Shown here one piece after another: positions 9,583 through 17,487 of a stretch of 64,000 nt of DNA. The position numbers and the translations under genes are program-made. Under the pieces are notes generated by a model. The model was not told the DNA's origin. It made no database searches and worked only from the letters and a program-made list of their open reading frames with translations. The stretch comes from Bacillota bacterium (GTDB taxonomy: Bacteria > Bacillota > Clostridia > Christensenellales > Christensenellaceae). The stretch spans positions 62,001 through 126,000 of the forward strand of contig JAEWMJ010000056.1 of NCBI GenBank assembly GCA_023393165.1. The letters run 5' to 3'. The first letter of the stretch is position 1, and the number at the start of each line of letters is the position of its first letter.

Positions 9583-9600
9583 AGACTGTTAGAGCAGTCT
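9583..9600 (+). promoter_or_regulatory. Candidate BlaI-like operator, proximal
   Basis: AGACTG (9583-9588), six bases, CAGTCT (9595-9600): the same dyad as at 9399-9418 with one base changed symmetrically in each arm. It ends eight bases before the AAGGAG of the blaI-like gene, so a bound repressor would block its own transcription. Confidence 0.55.
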
Positions 9601-9619
9601 TTAGCAGAAGGAGCTGATT

Positions 9620-9976
9620 TTGTTGAAAGTCTATGATTCCGAATTACAGGTGTTGAACTTGCTGTGGAAATATGGAAAGCTGCCAGCAAGGAGCATTTCC
9701 CGCATGTTAAATGAAAGTATTGGATGGAACAAGAACACAACCTATGCTACAATCAAGACTTGCATTGAAAAGGGATTTATTCAGAGAGAAGAACCACATT
9801 ACTTATGTAGTGCTAGAATCAATAAATCTGATGTTCAAAAAGGAGCCACCATCGAACTAATTGATAAACTATATGATGGCTCAAAAGATCACTTATTTGC
9901 CGCCCTGATCAACAAAAACAGCTTGACCGAAAGAGAGATTCAGGAATTGCTGGCACTTGTTGAAGAATTGAAGTGA
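9620..9976 (+). CDS. BlaI/MecI-family repressor
   Basis: A 118-aa winged-helix repressor of the Penicillinase_R family. The N-terminal part has the family pattern ELQVLNLLWKYG, a recognition helix around NKNTTYATIKTCIEKGF, and a C-terminal dimerisation helix rich in Glu/Leu. In known systems the partner protease cleaves the repressor to release its promoter. TTG at 9620 is placed 6 bases after AAGGAG; a second TTG three bases on is equally possible. It is followed nine bases later by the BlaR1-like gene. No beta-lactamase gene is nearby, so the regulon is unknown. Confidence 0.88.
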   Translation: MLKVYDSELQVLNLLWKYGKLPARSISRMLNESIGWNKNTTYATIKTCIEKGFIQREEPHYLCSARINKSDVQKGATIELIDKLYDGSKDHLFAALINKNSLTEREIQELLALVEELK

Positions 9977-9985
9977 GAGAAGATT

Positions 9986-11236
9986 ATGAGTATTTTGGAA
10001 ATGATTATTTCGTCAAGTATTCTAATTCTTTCGATCATCGTCATAAGGTCTCTGTTTCTCTATACTTTACCAAAAAAATTCTTTATGTGCTTGTGGATCG
10101 TGGCGTTATCAAGGCTTTTGATCCCTGTTTCGTTACCGTCGGAATTCAGTATTTTAAATATGTTTGGTACGTCAATAACACATGAAATTACACCTATTTC
10201 AGGTATACAGCCATTGGCAAGCAGCTTTTCATCCGTACAAAACACTGTTCTACACATGCCCTGGATGATTATCCTGTGGCTTGTGGGAATGAGTATATTG
10301 GTTGTATTTTTTACTTTATCTTATTGCAGACAGATAAAAAAATTTAAAAAGGCAGTACTTGCACAAGATGCTTTTATAGAAACCTGGCTTTCAAAGCAAA
10401 AAAGCACCGGAAACATACAGATAATGATCTCAAGCTCTTTGGATGCGCCATTGTCATACGGAATAATCCACCCAACCATTCTTTTACCGGAGTACATGAT
10501 TAAGGGCGATCAGGATCGCCTCTTGTACATTCTGACACATGAATACATGCATATCAGGCATTTTGATCTCCTTCTGAAAATATTATTAACGAGTATACTA
10601 TGCGTTTATTGGTTCCATCCGCTTGTTTGGGTCATGTATTTTTTAATCAATAGAGATATCGAATTATCCTGTGATGAATCTGTGATCCAAAGGTTGGGGA
10701 ACAAGGCTCAATATGCCAAAATGCTGATATCAATGGCGCGATGCAGGAGTACTGCGCCTGCGCTCTTTGCAAATTTCGGTAAGCACTACATGAAAGAAAG
10801 AATCAAATCTATCATGAAATTAAGGAAAAGCTCGATATTCATCATTGTTCTATCGGTCGCAATACTCGCAGTGTTTACGACAGCTTTTGCTTCTAATCAG
10901 GTGGAGCCGCAGATGAATATTGGTTTAACTTCCAATAGGGTTTCAATGGAACAGTCGGCCGCTTTAATGGAAGAAGCTGCAGCGACACAACCAGTGCAAA
11001 CAACCGAACCGGAACAAAATGAAAACGTGATTGCCGCGCCTTCGCCGCGGCCCGAATCCAGCAATGCGATTGCTGCGCCATCAGCGCAGCCGGAATCGAA
11101 GGCGGTGGCTGCGCCGTCGGCAAGGCCGGAGGCAACACCCAAAGTGGTTGCTGCTCCATCAGCGCGGCCTGATTCAAGTAATATGATTCCCGTTCCATTA
11201 CCATCACCGCAGCCAAATCCGGTATCAGCGAAATAA
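9986..11236 (+). CDS. BlaR1/MecR1-like M56 metallopeptidase without sensor domain
   Basis: This 416-aa membrane protein has the M56 peptidase core: four N-terminal membrane helices, the zinc-binding HEYMH (185-189) and the downstream ELSCDE with the third ligand, then a helix at about 284-302. Canonical BlaR1 next has a penicillin-binding sensor domain of roughly 250 residues. Here that is replaced by about 110 residues of Ala/Pro/Ser-rich low complexity with four AAPS-x-RPE-like repeats. It is therefore likely to sense something else, perhaps through wall association or another protein, and to relieve the BlaI-like repressor. It starts nine bases after that gene. Confidence 0.85.
   Translation: MSILEMIISSSILILSIIVIRSLFLYTLPKKFFMCLWIVALSRLLIPVSLPSEFSILNMFGTSITHEITPISGIQPLASSFSSVQNTVLHMPWMIILWLVGMSILVVFFTLSYCRQIKKFKKAVLAQDAFIETWLSKQKSTGNIQIMISSSLDAPLSYGIIHPTILLPEYMIKGDQDRLLYILTHEYMHIRHFDLLLKILLTSILCVYWFHPLVWVMYFLINRDIELSCDESVIQRLGNKAQYAKMLISMARCRSTAPALFANFGKHYMKERIKSIMKLRKSSIFIIVLSVAILAVFTTAFASNQVEPQMNIGLTSNRVSMEQSAALMEEAAATQPVQTTEPEQNENVIAAPSPRPESSNAIAAPSAQPESKAVAAPSARPEATPKVVAAPSARPDSSNMIPVPLPSPQPNPVSAK
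11033..11179 (+). repeat. Tandem repeats encoding AAPS-x-RPE units
   Basis: Four degenerate units with the theme GC(T/C)GC(G/T)CC(A/T/G)TC followed by a CCGGAA-like part lie in the 3' end of the blaR1-like gene. They are clearly richer in G+C than the gene body and are of the kind that changes copy number by slippage. Confidence 0.6.
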
Positions 11237-11442
11237 CCAAAGTTGTAGTTTTAAAAAGGGCCTTTACTGTGTTGTCAAAATCTCTAAGTAGAATCTGAGT
11301 ATCTTATATTTTATTTAATTTGCAAGCTAATGATTCTCTACGCGTGAATACGCGTATTTAACGAATTTTTATTTCTGGACTAATAAAGAAATGTAAATAT
11401 TCGCATACTAATTGTCAATCTAGATAACAACCTATAAAAATT

Positions 11443-11474
11443 GACAGTGATACCTTTATAAAGGTATCACTGTC
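11443..11474 (-). terminator. Intrinsic terminator
   Basis: A perfect 14-bp stem (GACAGTGATACCTT and its complement) closes a four-base TATA loop. On the minus strand it is followed by AATTTTTATAGG, so it ends the secreted-protein gene at 11497-12054. It could also stop transcripts from the blaR1-like gene on the other side. The other bases between 11237 and 11496 show nothing. Confidence 0.85.
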
Positions 11475-11496
11475 AGGTCTGGGGCATTAATGGACA

Positions 11497-12054
11497 TTAA
11501 TTATATGTTACATATCCTGATGCACTGATTGAGAACAAAACATCTGCACCGGCCATTTCGCCTGAAGAATTATTTTGGAAATACGCATGGATGGTAAATG
11601 AATATTTTACTCCATCTGTTGGATAAGTATATATGCTTTCGTTATGCCATCCTGCAGAGGCGCTACCATACAATGTACCCATCTCTCCAAAATAGTATCT
11701 GGTTGTATAGCCAATATATACATCCTGTCCAACAGTGCCAATGGTCTGTCCTGATCTCACAATGTTACAACCGATGTTATACCAATTACCATATTGTACC
11801 TGTCCCCAATTAATCAATGGCTGCATTATCGGTCCAGATTTAGGTGTAATAGTAACTACTACAGTCGTATCAGGATCATTACCAGGTATCGTTCTGGTAA
11901 TGCTTCCACCGTTGTCTGTGATTTGTTGAAGTTCGTTCGGAGAAACTATATCTCCTCCGGATGTCGGAACATCTGCTGCAAACGCAGTCGTTCCTACACC
12001 GAGTACCATCACAACAACTAATGCTAATGCAAGCACTTTTAATGTTTTTTTCAT
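11497..12054 (-). CDS. Secreted protein of unknown function
   Basis: A 185-aa protein with a clear Sec signal peptide (MKK, then a hydrophobic core and TTAFAAD cleavage site near residue 27). The mature part has no family I recognise; it is rich in Gly, Ser, Thr, Tyr and predicted beta strands, with a conserved-looking GQVQYGNWYNIG stretch. There is no membrane anchor or wall-sorting motif. AGGAG lies eight bases before the ATG. It has a long 5' leader carrying the structured element at 12151-12219, and shares its general style with the secreted protein upstream (12279-12710), so the two may be co-regulated. Confidence 0.75.
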   Translation of the reverse strand: MKKTLKVLALALVVVMVLGVGTTAFAADVPTSGGDIVSPNELQQITDNGGSITRTIPGNDPDTTVVVTITPKSGPIMQPLINWGQVQYGNWYNIGCNIVRSGQTIGTVGQDVYIGYTTRYYFGEMGTLYGSASAGWHNESIYTYPTDGVKYSFTIHAYFQNNSSGEMAGADVLFSISASGYVTYN

Positions 12055-12150
12055 GATATGTCTCCTTTCTTGTCATCAATAATATAATTATTAATGAACT
12101 TAGAGTTTTACAATTGAAATCACCCATTTTTTTGCTATAATAAAAATTAT

Positions 12151-12219
12151 AGTCCTTGCTAAGCCAGCTACCGCTTATGCGGTAGGGTGCAAGCCAATTG
12201 GTTTTTGCAAGGACTTTTT
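12151..12219 (-). promoter_or_regulatory. Structured RNA element in the leader of a secreted-protein gene
   Basis: AGTCCTTGC (12151-12159) pairs with GCAAGGACT (12207-12215) around two inner hairpins: CTACCGC-TTAT-GCGGTAG (12168-12185) and a short CC-AATT-GG (12194-12201). This makes a three-way-junction-like fold about 95 bases upstream of the ATG at 12054. The element is also followed by TTTTT on the plus strand, so a plus-strand terminator is an alternative. I could not match it securely to a known riboswitch class. Confidence 0.5.
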
Positions 12220-12278
12220 AATATCCCAATGGAATCACCCCTTTCTTATTTTTGTAATCTAAAATGCCTTTTTATATT

Positions 12279-12710
12279 TTAATAATATTTAGTAGGACTC
12301 GTTATGGATGTGGATTCTAATAGGGAACCGTTATTGTAGACATAAAAATATGTCAATAGGCGATAGTTATAGCCGCTGTATACATAATAGGTATTTGACC
12401 AATTACCACGTGTCCCTTGAGTACTCGAAGACCATCCTTGAACTGATGTCCAAGACCCATTCTCATATCTTTGCAAATAATTAATCATACTGACTGAGGT
12501 GCCAGAATAAGCAACTATTAAGGATGTCATTGCCGCTTTCCCAGAAGAATCAATTCCTAGTGAATCGCCTATATCAGCAATATAAGTCCAATTCGGGCTA
12601 AAAACAGAATCACTCTGAACGGTTGGTCCTTCAGCCAAAGCTGTTGCCGGCATCAAGATACTTAATGCCATTAAAACCGTGAGAAGAGATAGGGTAATTT
12701 TTTTTAACAT
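12279..12710 (-). CDS. Small secreted protein, DUF6147-like
   Basis: This 143-aa protein has a Sec signal peptide (MLKK, hydrophobic core, cleavage at about ATALAE, residue 27). The mature 115 residues are rich in Ser, Tyr and Gly with the pattern LQRYENGSWTSVQGWS and a final YVYNNGSLLESTSI stretch, which resembles the DUF6147-type secreted proteins of Clostridia, whose function is unknown. It stands as a single gene with AGGAG before ATG. The ECF sigma/anti-sigma pair lies directly upstream, and control by that pair is possible but unproven. Confidence 0.7.
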   Translation of the reverse strand: MLKKITLSLLTVLMALSILMPATALAEGPTVQSDSVFSPNWTYIADIGDSLGIDSSGKAAMTSLIVAYSGTSVSMINYLQRYENGSWTSVQGWSSSTQGTRGNWSNTYYVYSGYNYRLLTYFYVYNNGSLLESTSITSPTKYY

Positions 12711-12888
12711 AATGCATTTCTCCTTTTTATTTGATTTATAATTAAGCCTTATAATGGCTTATTTAAGGAGTTAGCAATTTAAGTAATACTTGAAGATAAA
12801 AAAATCCTTGTTTTATGGTTCTATAATTAATAACCAGAAAAAAAGGGAAATGTTGCAATATTTTAGTAAATTTTAAAAAAATTTTTTT

Positions 12889-13602
12889 TTATTTTTGATA
12901 AGACATGCTTTGAGCCATTAGTATGATATCATCTTTAGGTATGGTACTCATTATTCTAAAAGCATTTTGATCATATTCAAATATTAAAGTAGTTATATTA
13001 TTTTTTACAAAAAGTTGGGCCGGTTCACCATTAACAGTAATTTTCTCTATTCCTGAATTTTCATTATCAATTCCAGCGCTATATTCATTGGTGAGATTTT
13101 GAAGCTGTATAAATCCTCCATTTCCATTGTTAAACTCAATCAAATAAGTACTATCATTTTTATCAATAGATTTTAATTTGTAAGTATCTGGAACAAACTC
13201 GGGAAGATACAATCCTTTGATTTGATCAGCGAAATTTTCATAATTATTTACATTATTCTGAATTTGAATCGTTGTAGATTGATTCCCAATAGAATTGAAA
13301 AAATTAAGAACTGGAACACGTAATGCTTCTACATTGGAAACAACAGTAAAGCATATAACTAAAGATACAGCGACTGGTATTCCAACTCTTAAAAATTTTT
13401 TTCTAATGACTTCTGCCTGATCTATTCTTTTGGTTTTTTTAATAATGGATTGCATTCTTTTCTCATATTTAGGTGAAAAAGTAACAACCTTTTTCAATTC
13501 CTCATTGGAAGGAAACTCTTTAGCAATATTCTCCATGCTTAATTCTGCCGCATGTGCCAATAGCTCGTCAAACAGTTTTTCGTTTAATTCATCACTATTC
13601 AT
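12889..13602 (-). CDS. DUF4367-like anti-sigma factor
   Basis: A 237-aa single-pass membrane protein: about 70 cytoplasmic residues (likely sigma-binding), a membrane helix near residues 72-92 (VGIPVAVSLVICFTVVS), and an extracytoplasmic domain ending in IPKDDIILMAQSMSY, which resembles DUF4367. Its start overlaps the stop of the sigma-factor gene by four bases (ATGA), the usual arrangement for a sigma factor and its membrane-bound inhibitor. The model from this family is that an external signal releases the sigma factor. The signal here is unknown. Confidence 0.82.
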   Translation of the reverse strand: MNSDELNEKLFDELLAHAAELSMENIAKEFPSNEELKKVVTFSPKYEKRMQSIIKKTKRIDQAEVIRKKFLRVGIPVAVSLVICFTVVSNVEALRVPVLNFFNSIGNQSTTIQIQNNVNNYENFADQIKGLYLPEFVPDTYKLKSIDKNDSTYLIEFNNGNGGFIQLQNLTNEYSAGIDNENSGIEKITVNGEPAQLFVKNNITTLIFEYDQNAFRIMSTIPKDDIILMAQSMSYQK

Positions 13603-14159
13603 TTTTCAATTCCATCCCTCCGATTTATCAATAGTTTTTTAAGTAGTCTTCTACCCCTTGTGAGTCTGGATCTTACCGTACCTTCCGAAATATCAAAAAG
13701 TGATGCAATTTCCGCATCCGAATAATCTTTAAAATACTTCATATTAATTATGTCTGAATATTTGGGGTCTAAAGACTTTATAGCCTGTGCAACCTCTGTT
13801 ATATTCTCATGATCAATTACTACGGTTAGTGGTAATACTGCATTCTCATCTTCTATCTCTATATCATCACCGTAATAAAACAGCATTTTGTCCTTTTTCT
13901 TAGCATTGTATATGTTGATCGCTACATGCTTACTAATAATAACCATAAGAGATTTTGTTTTGTTGCATAAAATTAAATCAATTTTAAAATTATATTTTGA
14001 TAATCTTAAAAAGGACTCTGCAACTGCCTCTTCAGCCAAATCTTGATTATGGAGTATATTATTAGCAACAGTGTACATTAAACTACCGTAATTTTCCCTT
14101 AATAGTTCCAAGACTTCATGCCATTCCATCGACGATCCGTCAGAAAAAAAATATCTCAT
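13599..14159 (-). CDS. ECF RNA polymerase sigma factor
   Basis: This 186-aa protein is an extracytoplasmic-function sigma factor. Region 2 lies around NNILHNQDLAEEAVAESFLR, and region 4 has the helix-turn-helix SDAEIASLFDISEGTVRSRL. An insertion of acidic residues lies between the two regions. ATG at 14159 has AGAGG five bases upstream. It would direct RNA polymerase to a small set of promoters when released by the anti-sigma factor encoded next. Candidate targets are its own promoter and the secreted-protein genes at 11.5-12.7 kb. Confidence 0.9.
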   Translation of the reverse strand: MRYFFSDGSSMEWHEVLELLRENYGSLMYTVANNILHNQDLAEEAVAESFLRLSKYNFKIDLILCNKTKSLMVIISKHVAINIYNAKKKDKMLFYYGDDIEIEDENAVLPLTVVIDHENITEVAQAIKSLDPKYSDIINMKYFKDYSDAEIASLFDISEGTVRSRLTRGRRLLKKLLINRRDGIEK

Positions 14160-14225
14160 AGTTGCCTCTTTGCAAAGTTATGGTATACAAAAAACTCCAT
14201 GCTTTTATTATATCACATTACTTCG

Positions 14226-14552
14226 CTACTTTTTTGCCACCAATAAATTAACAAATTGTTTTAATAATGTCAGCTCTCGTTCATCACATAATTCAACCTG
14301 TTTATGTATTTCAGAAATTAAAGTACCATCAACTTCTCCATATGAACCTAATAGAAAATAGTTAGGCGTAACACCTAATATATCGCAAAGATTGATGAAT
14401 GCTTCCAGGCTCAAAGACTTTGTCCCTTTTTCAACATGTGAAACATGGTTATTACTTACACCTAATAATTCAGCTACTTTACCTTGGGTCATGTCTAAAC
14501 TCTTACGTCTTTGAGCGATTCTTTTACCTATTTGCCTAAAATCTACTTCCAT
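14226..14552 (-). CDS. Xre-family repressor (paralogue A)
   Basis: A 108-aa regulator. Residues 6-60 are a Cro/C1-type helix-turn-helix (MTQGKVAELLGVSNNHVSHVE), followed by the LGVTPNYFLLG motif and a C-terminal helical tail. ATG at 14552 is preferred over an in-frame GTG at 14561 because AGAGG abuts the GTG but is well spaced from the ATG. It resembles the regulator at 16393-16725 along its whole length, and both share the upstream sequence annotated at 14561 and 16733. The pair flanks the polymerase cassette. Confidence 0.88.
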   Translation of the reverse strand: MEVDFRQIGKRIAQRRKSLDMTQGKVAELLGVSNNHVSHVEKGTKSLSLEAFINLCDILGVTPNYFLLGSYGEVDGTLISEIHKQVELCDERELTLLKQFVNLLVAKK

Positions 14553-14560
14553 TTTTTGCA

Positions 14561-14594
14561 CCTCTATATAAATTTAGCAATTTAACATCCAAAT
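14561..14594 (-). promoter_or_regulatory. Promoter-leader block shared with the second Xre gene
   Basis: On the minus strand the theme GTTA-ATTG-TAAA-TTATATAG-GG is shared with 16733-16765, with the same spacing to the ribosome-binding site. It is probably the -10 region plus leader, and possibly a binding site for the repressors themselves. Confidence 0.5.
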
Positions 14595-14828
14595 CTAAAC
14601 AACCTAAAAGGGCATATTCCGCTCTTTTAGATACAATTTATTTTCTCATTGAGATAATATGCGATAATATACGCTTTATTTCATGCCTATCCTAAAAATG
14701 TAAATTTTTAAATTATACGTTTTATTTTAATATTTCGTTGCATATTTAATACAATACTAAATAATAACAGTTGCATTTATAGGATGATTGAATATAATAA
14801 AAATACCATTACTGAAAGGATTGATATT

Positions 14829-16097
14829 TTGGCAGAGCGGGTTATTTTACATTCAGATTTAAACGCATTTTTTGCAAGCGTCGAGTGCTTATACCATCCA
14901 GAACTACGCGATAAGCCGGTGGCCGTTTGTGGTGATCCGGAATTGCGTAATGGCATTGTCCTCGCCAAGAATGACCTCGCCAAAAAGACAGGTATCAAAA
15001 CTGGGGAGACAATTGGGCAAGCAAAGCAAAAATGTATTGATCTCATTGTATTGCCTCCCCATTTTTCGTTGTATCAGAAATTTGGTTGCATGGCACGCAG
15101 TATTTATGCGGATTACGCAAGTCAAATCGAGCCTTTTGGGATAGACGAGGCGTGGTTGGACGTTACTGGTAGTAAGACCATATATGGGGATGGAAGGACA
15201 ATCGCGGATGCAATACGCAAACGCATAAAAGCCGAACTTGGTATAACCGTTTCGGTCGGCGTAAGCTATAACAAAGTGTTTGCAAAACTCGGTTCGGATA
15301 TGAAAAAGCCGGATGCAACCACTGTTATTTCGACCTCGGATTATAAAGAAAAAGTATGGCCCTTACCCGTCCAAGATTTACTTTATGTTGGGCGTGCTAC
15401 TCACTACAAATTAAACCGCAGAAATATTTTGACTATCGGTGATCTCGCTCAAAGAGATGTGCGGAATCTAGTCGCCACCCTGGGTAAATGGGGTAAAGTC
15501 CTGCATACGTTCGCCAACGGCCTGGATTCCTCTCCCGTCGTCAATCGTCTGGATTTTCTGGATTTTTTAGATTGCTTAAGCATTAGCAACAGCAAAACCA
15601 CCCCTAGAGATTTGGTAAATGATGGTGATGTTCATCTAATGATATTTGTGTTGGCCGATAGTGTCGCTACAAGACTGCGCGAGAGTGGATTCCGGTGCCG
15701 CGGAGTACAAATCTATATCCGGGATATTGAGCTTATCTCATTTGAGCGTCAATCGGTCTTAAAAAGTCCTACAAATATATCTACAGAAATTGCGGCTAAA
15801 GCAATGGCTATATTTCGGGCAAATTATAATTGGGCAAGACCCATACGCAGTATTGGCGTTAAGGCCATCAATCTTGTATCCGCAGAAGAACCATTTCAAA
15901 CCAATATGTTTGTTGATGAATGTCAACGTATTAAACAAGAGCAACTTGAAAAAGCCATAGATGCTCTGCGGCAACGCTACGGCCATTATTGCATTCATCG
16001 CGCCGTACTATTGGAAGATCGTGAACTCAATATAAATCCCAAAGATGATCACACTATTCATCCTGTTGGCTTCCTTAAACCTGGGACACAACTATGA
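14829..16097 (+). CDS. dinB: Y-family DNA polymerase (Pol IV/UmuC-like)
   Basis: This is an error-prone translesion DNA polymerase, 422 aa. The N-terminal catalytic block has the first metal site in ILHSDLNAFFASVE and the second in FGIDEAWLDVTG; the palm and thumb continue through SVGVSYNKVFAKLGSDMKKP, and a little-finger domain follows at about 240-350. TTG at 14829 is preferred to an ATG at 14784 because GAAAGG stands 9 bases upstream and the family normally begins a few residues before the HSDLNAFF motif. It overlaps the next gene by four bases. The flanking Xre repressors suggest a self-contained damage-response cassette. Confidence 0.9.
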   Translation: MAERVILHSDLNAFFASVECLYHPELRDKPVAVCGDPELRNGIVLAKNDLAKKTGIKTGETIGQAKQKCIDLIVLPPHFSLYQKFGCMARSIYADYASQIEPFGIDEAWLDVTGSKTIYGDGRTIADAIRKRIKAELGITVSVGVSYNKVFAKLGSDMKKPDATTVISTSDYKEKVWPLPVQDLLYVGRATHYKLNRRNILTIGDLAQRDVRNLVATLGKWGKVLHTFANGLDSSPVVNRLDFLDFLDCLSISNSKTTPRDLVNDGDVHLMIFVLADSVATRLRESGFRCRGVQIYIRDIELISFERQSVLKSPTNISTEIAAKAMAIFRANYNWARPIRSIGVKAINLVSAEEPFQTNMFVDECQRIKQEQLEKAIDALRQRYGHYCIHRAVLLEDRELNINPKDDHTIHPVGFLKPGTQL

Positions 16098-16360
16098 AAA
16101 TTGACCTTCCTCCCTGCAGTCCAAATAAGGTATATGTGGACGTTATAGCACAATTTCATAAAGAGGGCCATATTCGTATTAAACCACTTTTCTTTACTTG
16201 GGAAGATGGACGACATTATAAGATTGAGGATATTTTGGATATAACAAATGATGCAAGTTTAAAAGCAGGGGGCATCGGTATTCGATATACATGTCAAGTA
16301 TACGGTAAACAGACATATCTCTGGTTGGAGGATGATCTCTGGTTCATGGAAAGAAAATAG
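16094..16360 (+). CDS. Small protein coupled to the Y-family polymerase
   Basis: An 88-aa soluble protein translated from an ATG that overlaps the polymerase stop (ATGA). It is predicted to be mostly beta, with RIKPLFFTWEDGRHYKI and a C-terminal YLWLEDDLWFME. Small genes in this position are common after Y-family polymerases in Bacillota, some resembling DUF6504, and are thought to assist the polymerase. I cannot assign the family with certainty. The tight coupling argues for a stable stoichiometric partner. Confidence 0.7.
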   Translation: MKIDLPPCSPNKVYVDVIAQFHKEGHIRIKPLFFTWEDGRHYKIEDILDITNDASLKAGGIGIRYTCQVYGKQTYLWLEDDLWFMERK

Positions 16361-16392
16361 AAGCAATGGGCTACATTTTATACTGATTTGTT

Positions 16393-16725
16393 TCACATAT
16401 TTTCATCAATCAGCCATGTGACAAAGCGATCTACTAATTTTAACTTTTGCTTGTTGCATAATTTGACTTTTTCGTTGATTCCGGAAAATAAACTTTCATC
16501 GTCTATATTTTTAAAAGCACCCAAAAGAAAATAATCTGGCGTCGCGTCCAGAGCATCACAAATTTTCATTAATGTTTCGATGCTTGGAATGGAATGACCA
16601 TTTTCAATGTTTGAGATAAAATGGTTGCTCAACCCGGTTACTTCCGCAACATTATCTTGGGTTTTATTTAACACTTTACGTCGTTTTGCGATTCTTTCAC
16701 CTAATTGAGCAAAATCTATTTCCAT
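16393..16725 (-). CDS. Xre-family repressor (paralogue B)
   Basis: A 110-aa protein with helix-turn-helix at residues 6-60 (KTQDNVAEVTGLSNHFISNIE) and the same DATPDYFLLGAF and C-terminal layout as the regulator at 14226-14552. ATG at 16725 is chosen because AGGGGGAT lies five bases upstream; a longer reading frame upstream lacks a ribosome-binding site. It points toward the polymerase cassette from the far side, giving a symmetrical repressor-polymerase-repressor arrangement. Confidence 0.86.
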   Translation of the reverse strand: MEIDFAQLGERIAKRRKVLNKTQDNVAEVTGLSNHFISNIENGHSIPSIETLMKICDALDATPDYFLLGAFKNIDDESLFSGINEKVKLCNKQKLKLVDRFVTWLIDENM

Positions 16726-16732
16726 ATTTATC

Positions 16733-16765
16733 CCCCTATATAACTTTACCAATATAACATTCCAT
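16733..16765 (-). promoter_or_regulatory. Promoter-leader block shared with the first Xre gene
   Basis: This carries the same minus-strand theme as 14561-14594 (GTTA-ATTG-TAAA-TTATATAG-GG) and so was probably duplicated together with the gene. Confidence 0.5.
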
Positions 16766-16980
16766 TCGTAATGATGTATAAGGGTATTTATATACTTGTA
16801 TTTCATATAATATCGATTTATAATTTTAGTAATCCCCTTCCAGTTGTATAAAAATGGTGAAGCAAATGAAGAAGTAACCAAAAAATTACATAGATTGAAT
16901 AACTATAATTTTTGAATTTATTGTTAAATTTATATATTATATATTATTTTTTGAAAAGAAGGATTATATTAGTAAATGAT

Positions 16981-17487
16981 ATGAGAGCTCAATTGTCATT
17001 AAGGGATGGTCAGACTTTGAACAATGATTATTTTTACCAGAAGGTATTTCAAACTTCATCTGCTGGACAGGCTGTCGTAGATCAAAATCTAAATATCTTA
17101 TCTGTAAACAGTAAATTGTTTGAGTATTTTCAAATTGAACCATTTGATTCACGGGGCCTGCCTTTTGGTAAAGTTTTTACCTGCTTGGAATTCATGCATA
17201 ATAGCCAAAAATGCGGTAAAAGGAAAGGCTGTAAGTATTGCGGTGTATTAAATGCTGTGCAAGATATTCTGCATATGGAAACCAATATTACAAATAGCAT
17301 TATCTCTTATTCATTCAGAATAGGGAAGCACCAACGTACAGCGGCATGTTTTTATTTAATAGGCTCAAAAATCACAGTGTCCAACCAAAATTACGCATCT
17401 CTTATCTTTATTGATATTATTGAACTTAAGCATCAAGAAAAACGAATGAGAGATCAGCTTATAATTGATCTCTCTACAGGAGCATAG
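16981..17487 (+). CDS. PAS-domain protein with a cysteine cluster
   Basis: This is a stand-alone PAS-like sensor of about 168 aa: the N-terminal FQTSSAGQAVVDQNLNILSVN is the usual start of a PAS fold, and the C-terminal part (LIFIDIIELKHQE) is its last strand and exit helix. Between them lies KCGKRKGCKYCG, four cysteines that could hold a metal or disulfides. No kinase, cyclase or DNA-binding domain follows, so it either works through a partner or is the remnant of a longer sensor kinase. The start is uncertain because no good ribosome-binding site is seen; the first in-frame ATG after AAGAAGG is used. Confidence 0.65.
   Translation: MRAQLSLRDGQTLNNDYFYQKVFQTSSAGQAVVDQNLNILSVNSKLFEYFQIEPFDSRGLPFGKVFTCLEFMHNSQKCGKRKGCKYCGVLNAVQDILHMETNITNSIISYSFRIGKHQRTAACFYLIGSKITVSNQNYASLIFIDIIELKHQEKRMRDQLIIDLSTGA

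Larger units (their letters stand above)
9245..9619. other. Divergent intergenic region with two operator-like sites
   Basis: This 375-base A+T-rich gap separates the leftward glycosyltransferase gene from the rightward blaI-like gene. No further gene is seen. It carries the two matching inverted repeats annotated at 9399-9418 and 9583-9600, so both divergent transcripts could be controlled from here. Confidence 0.6.
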
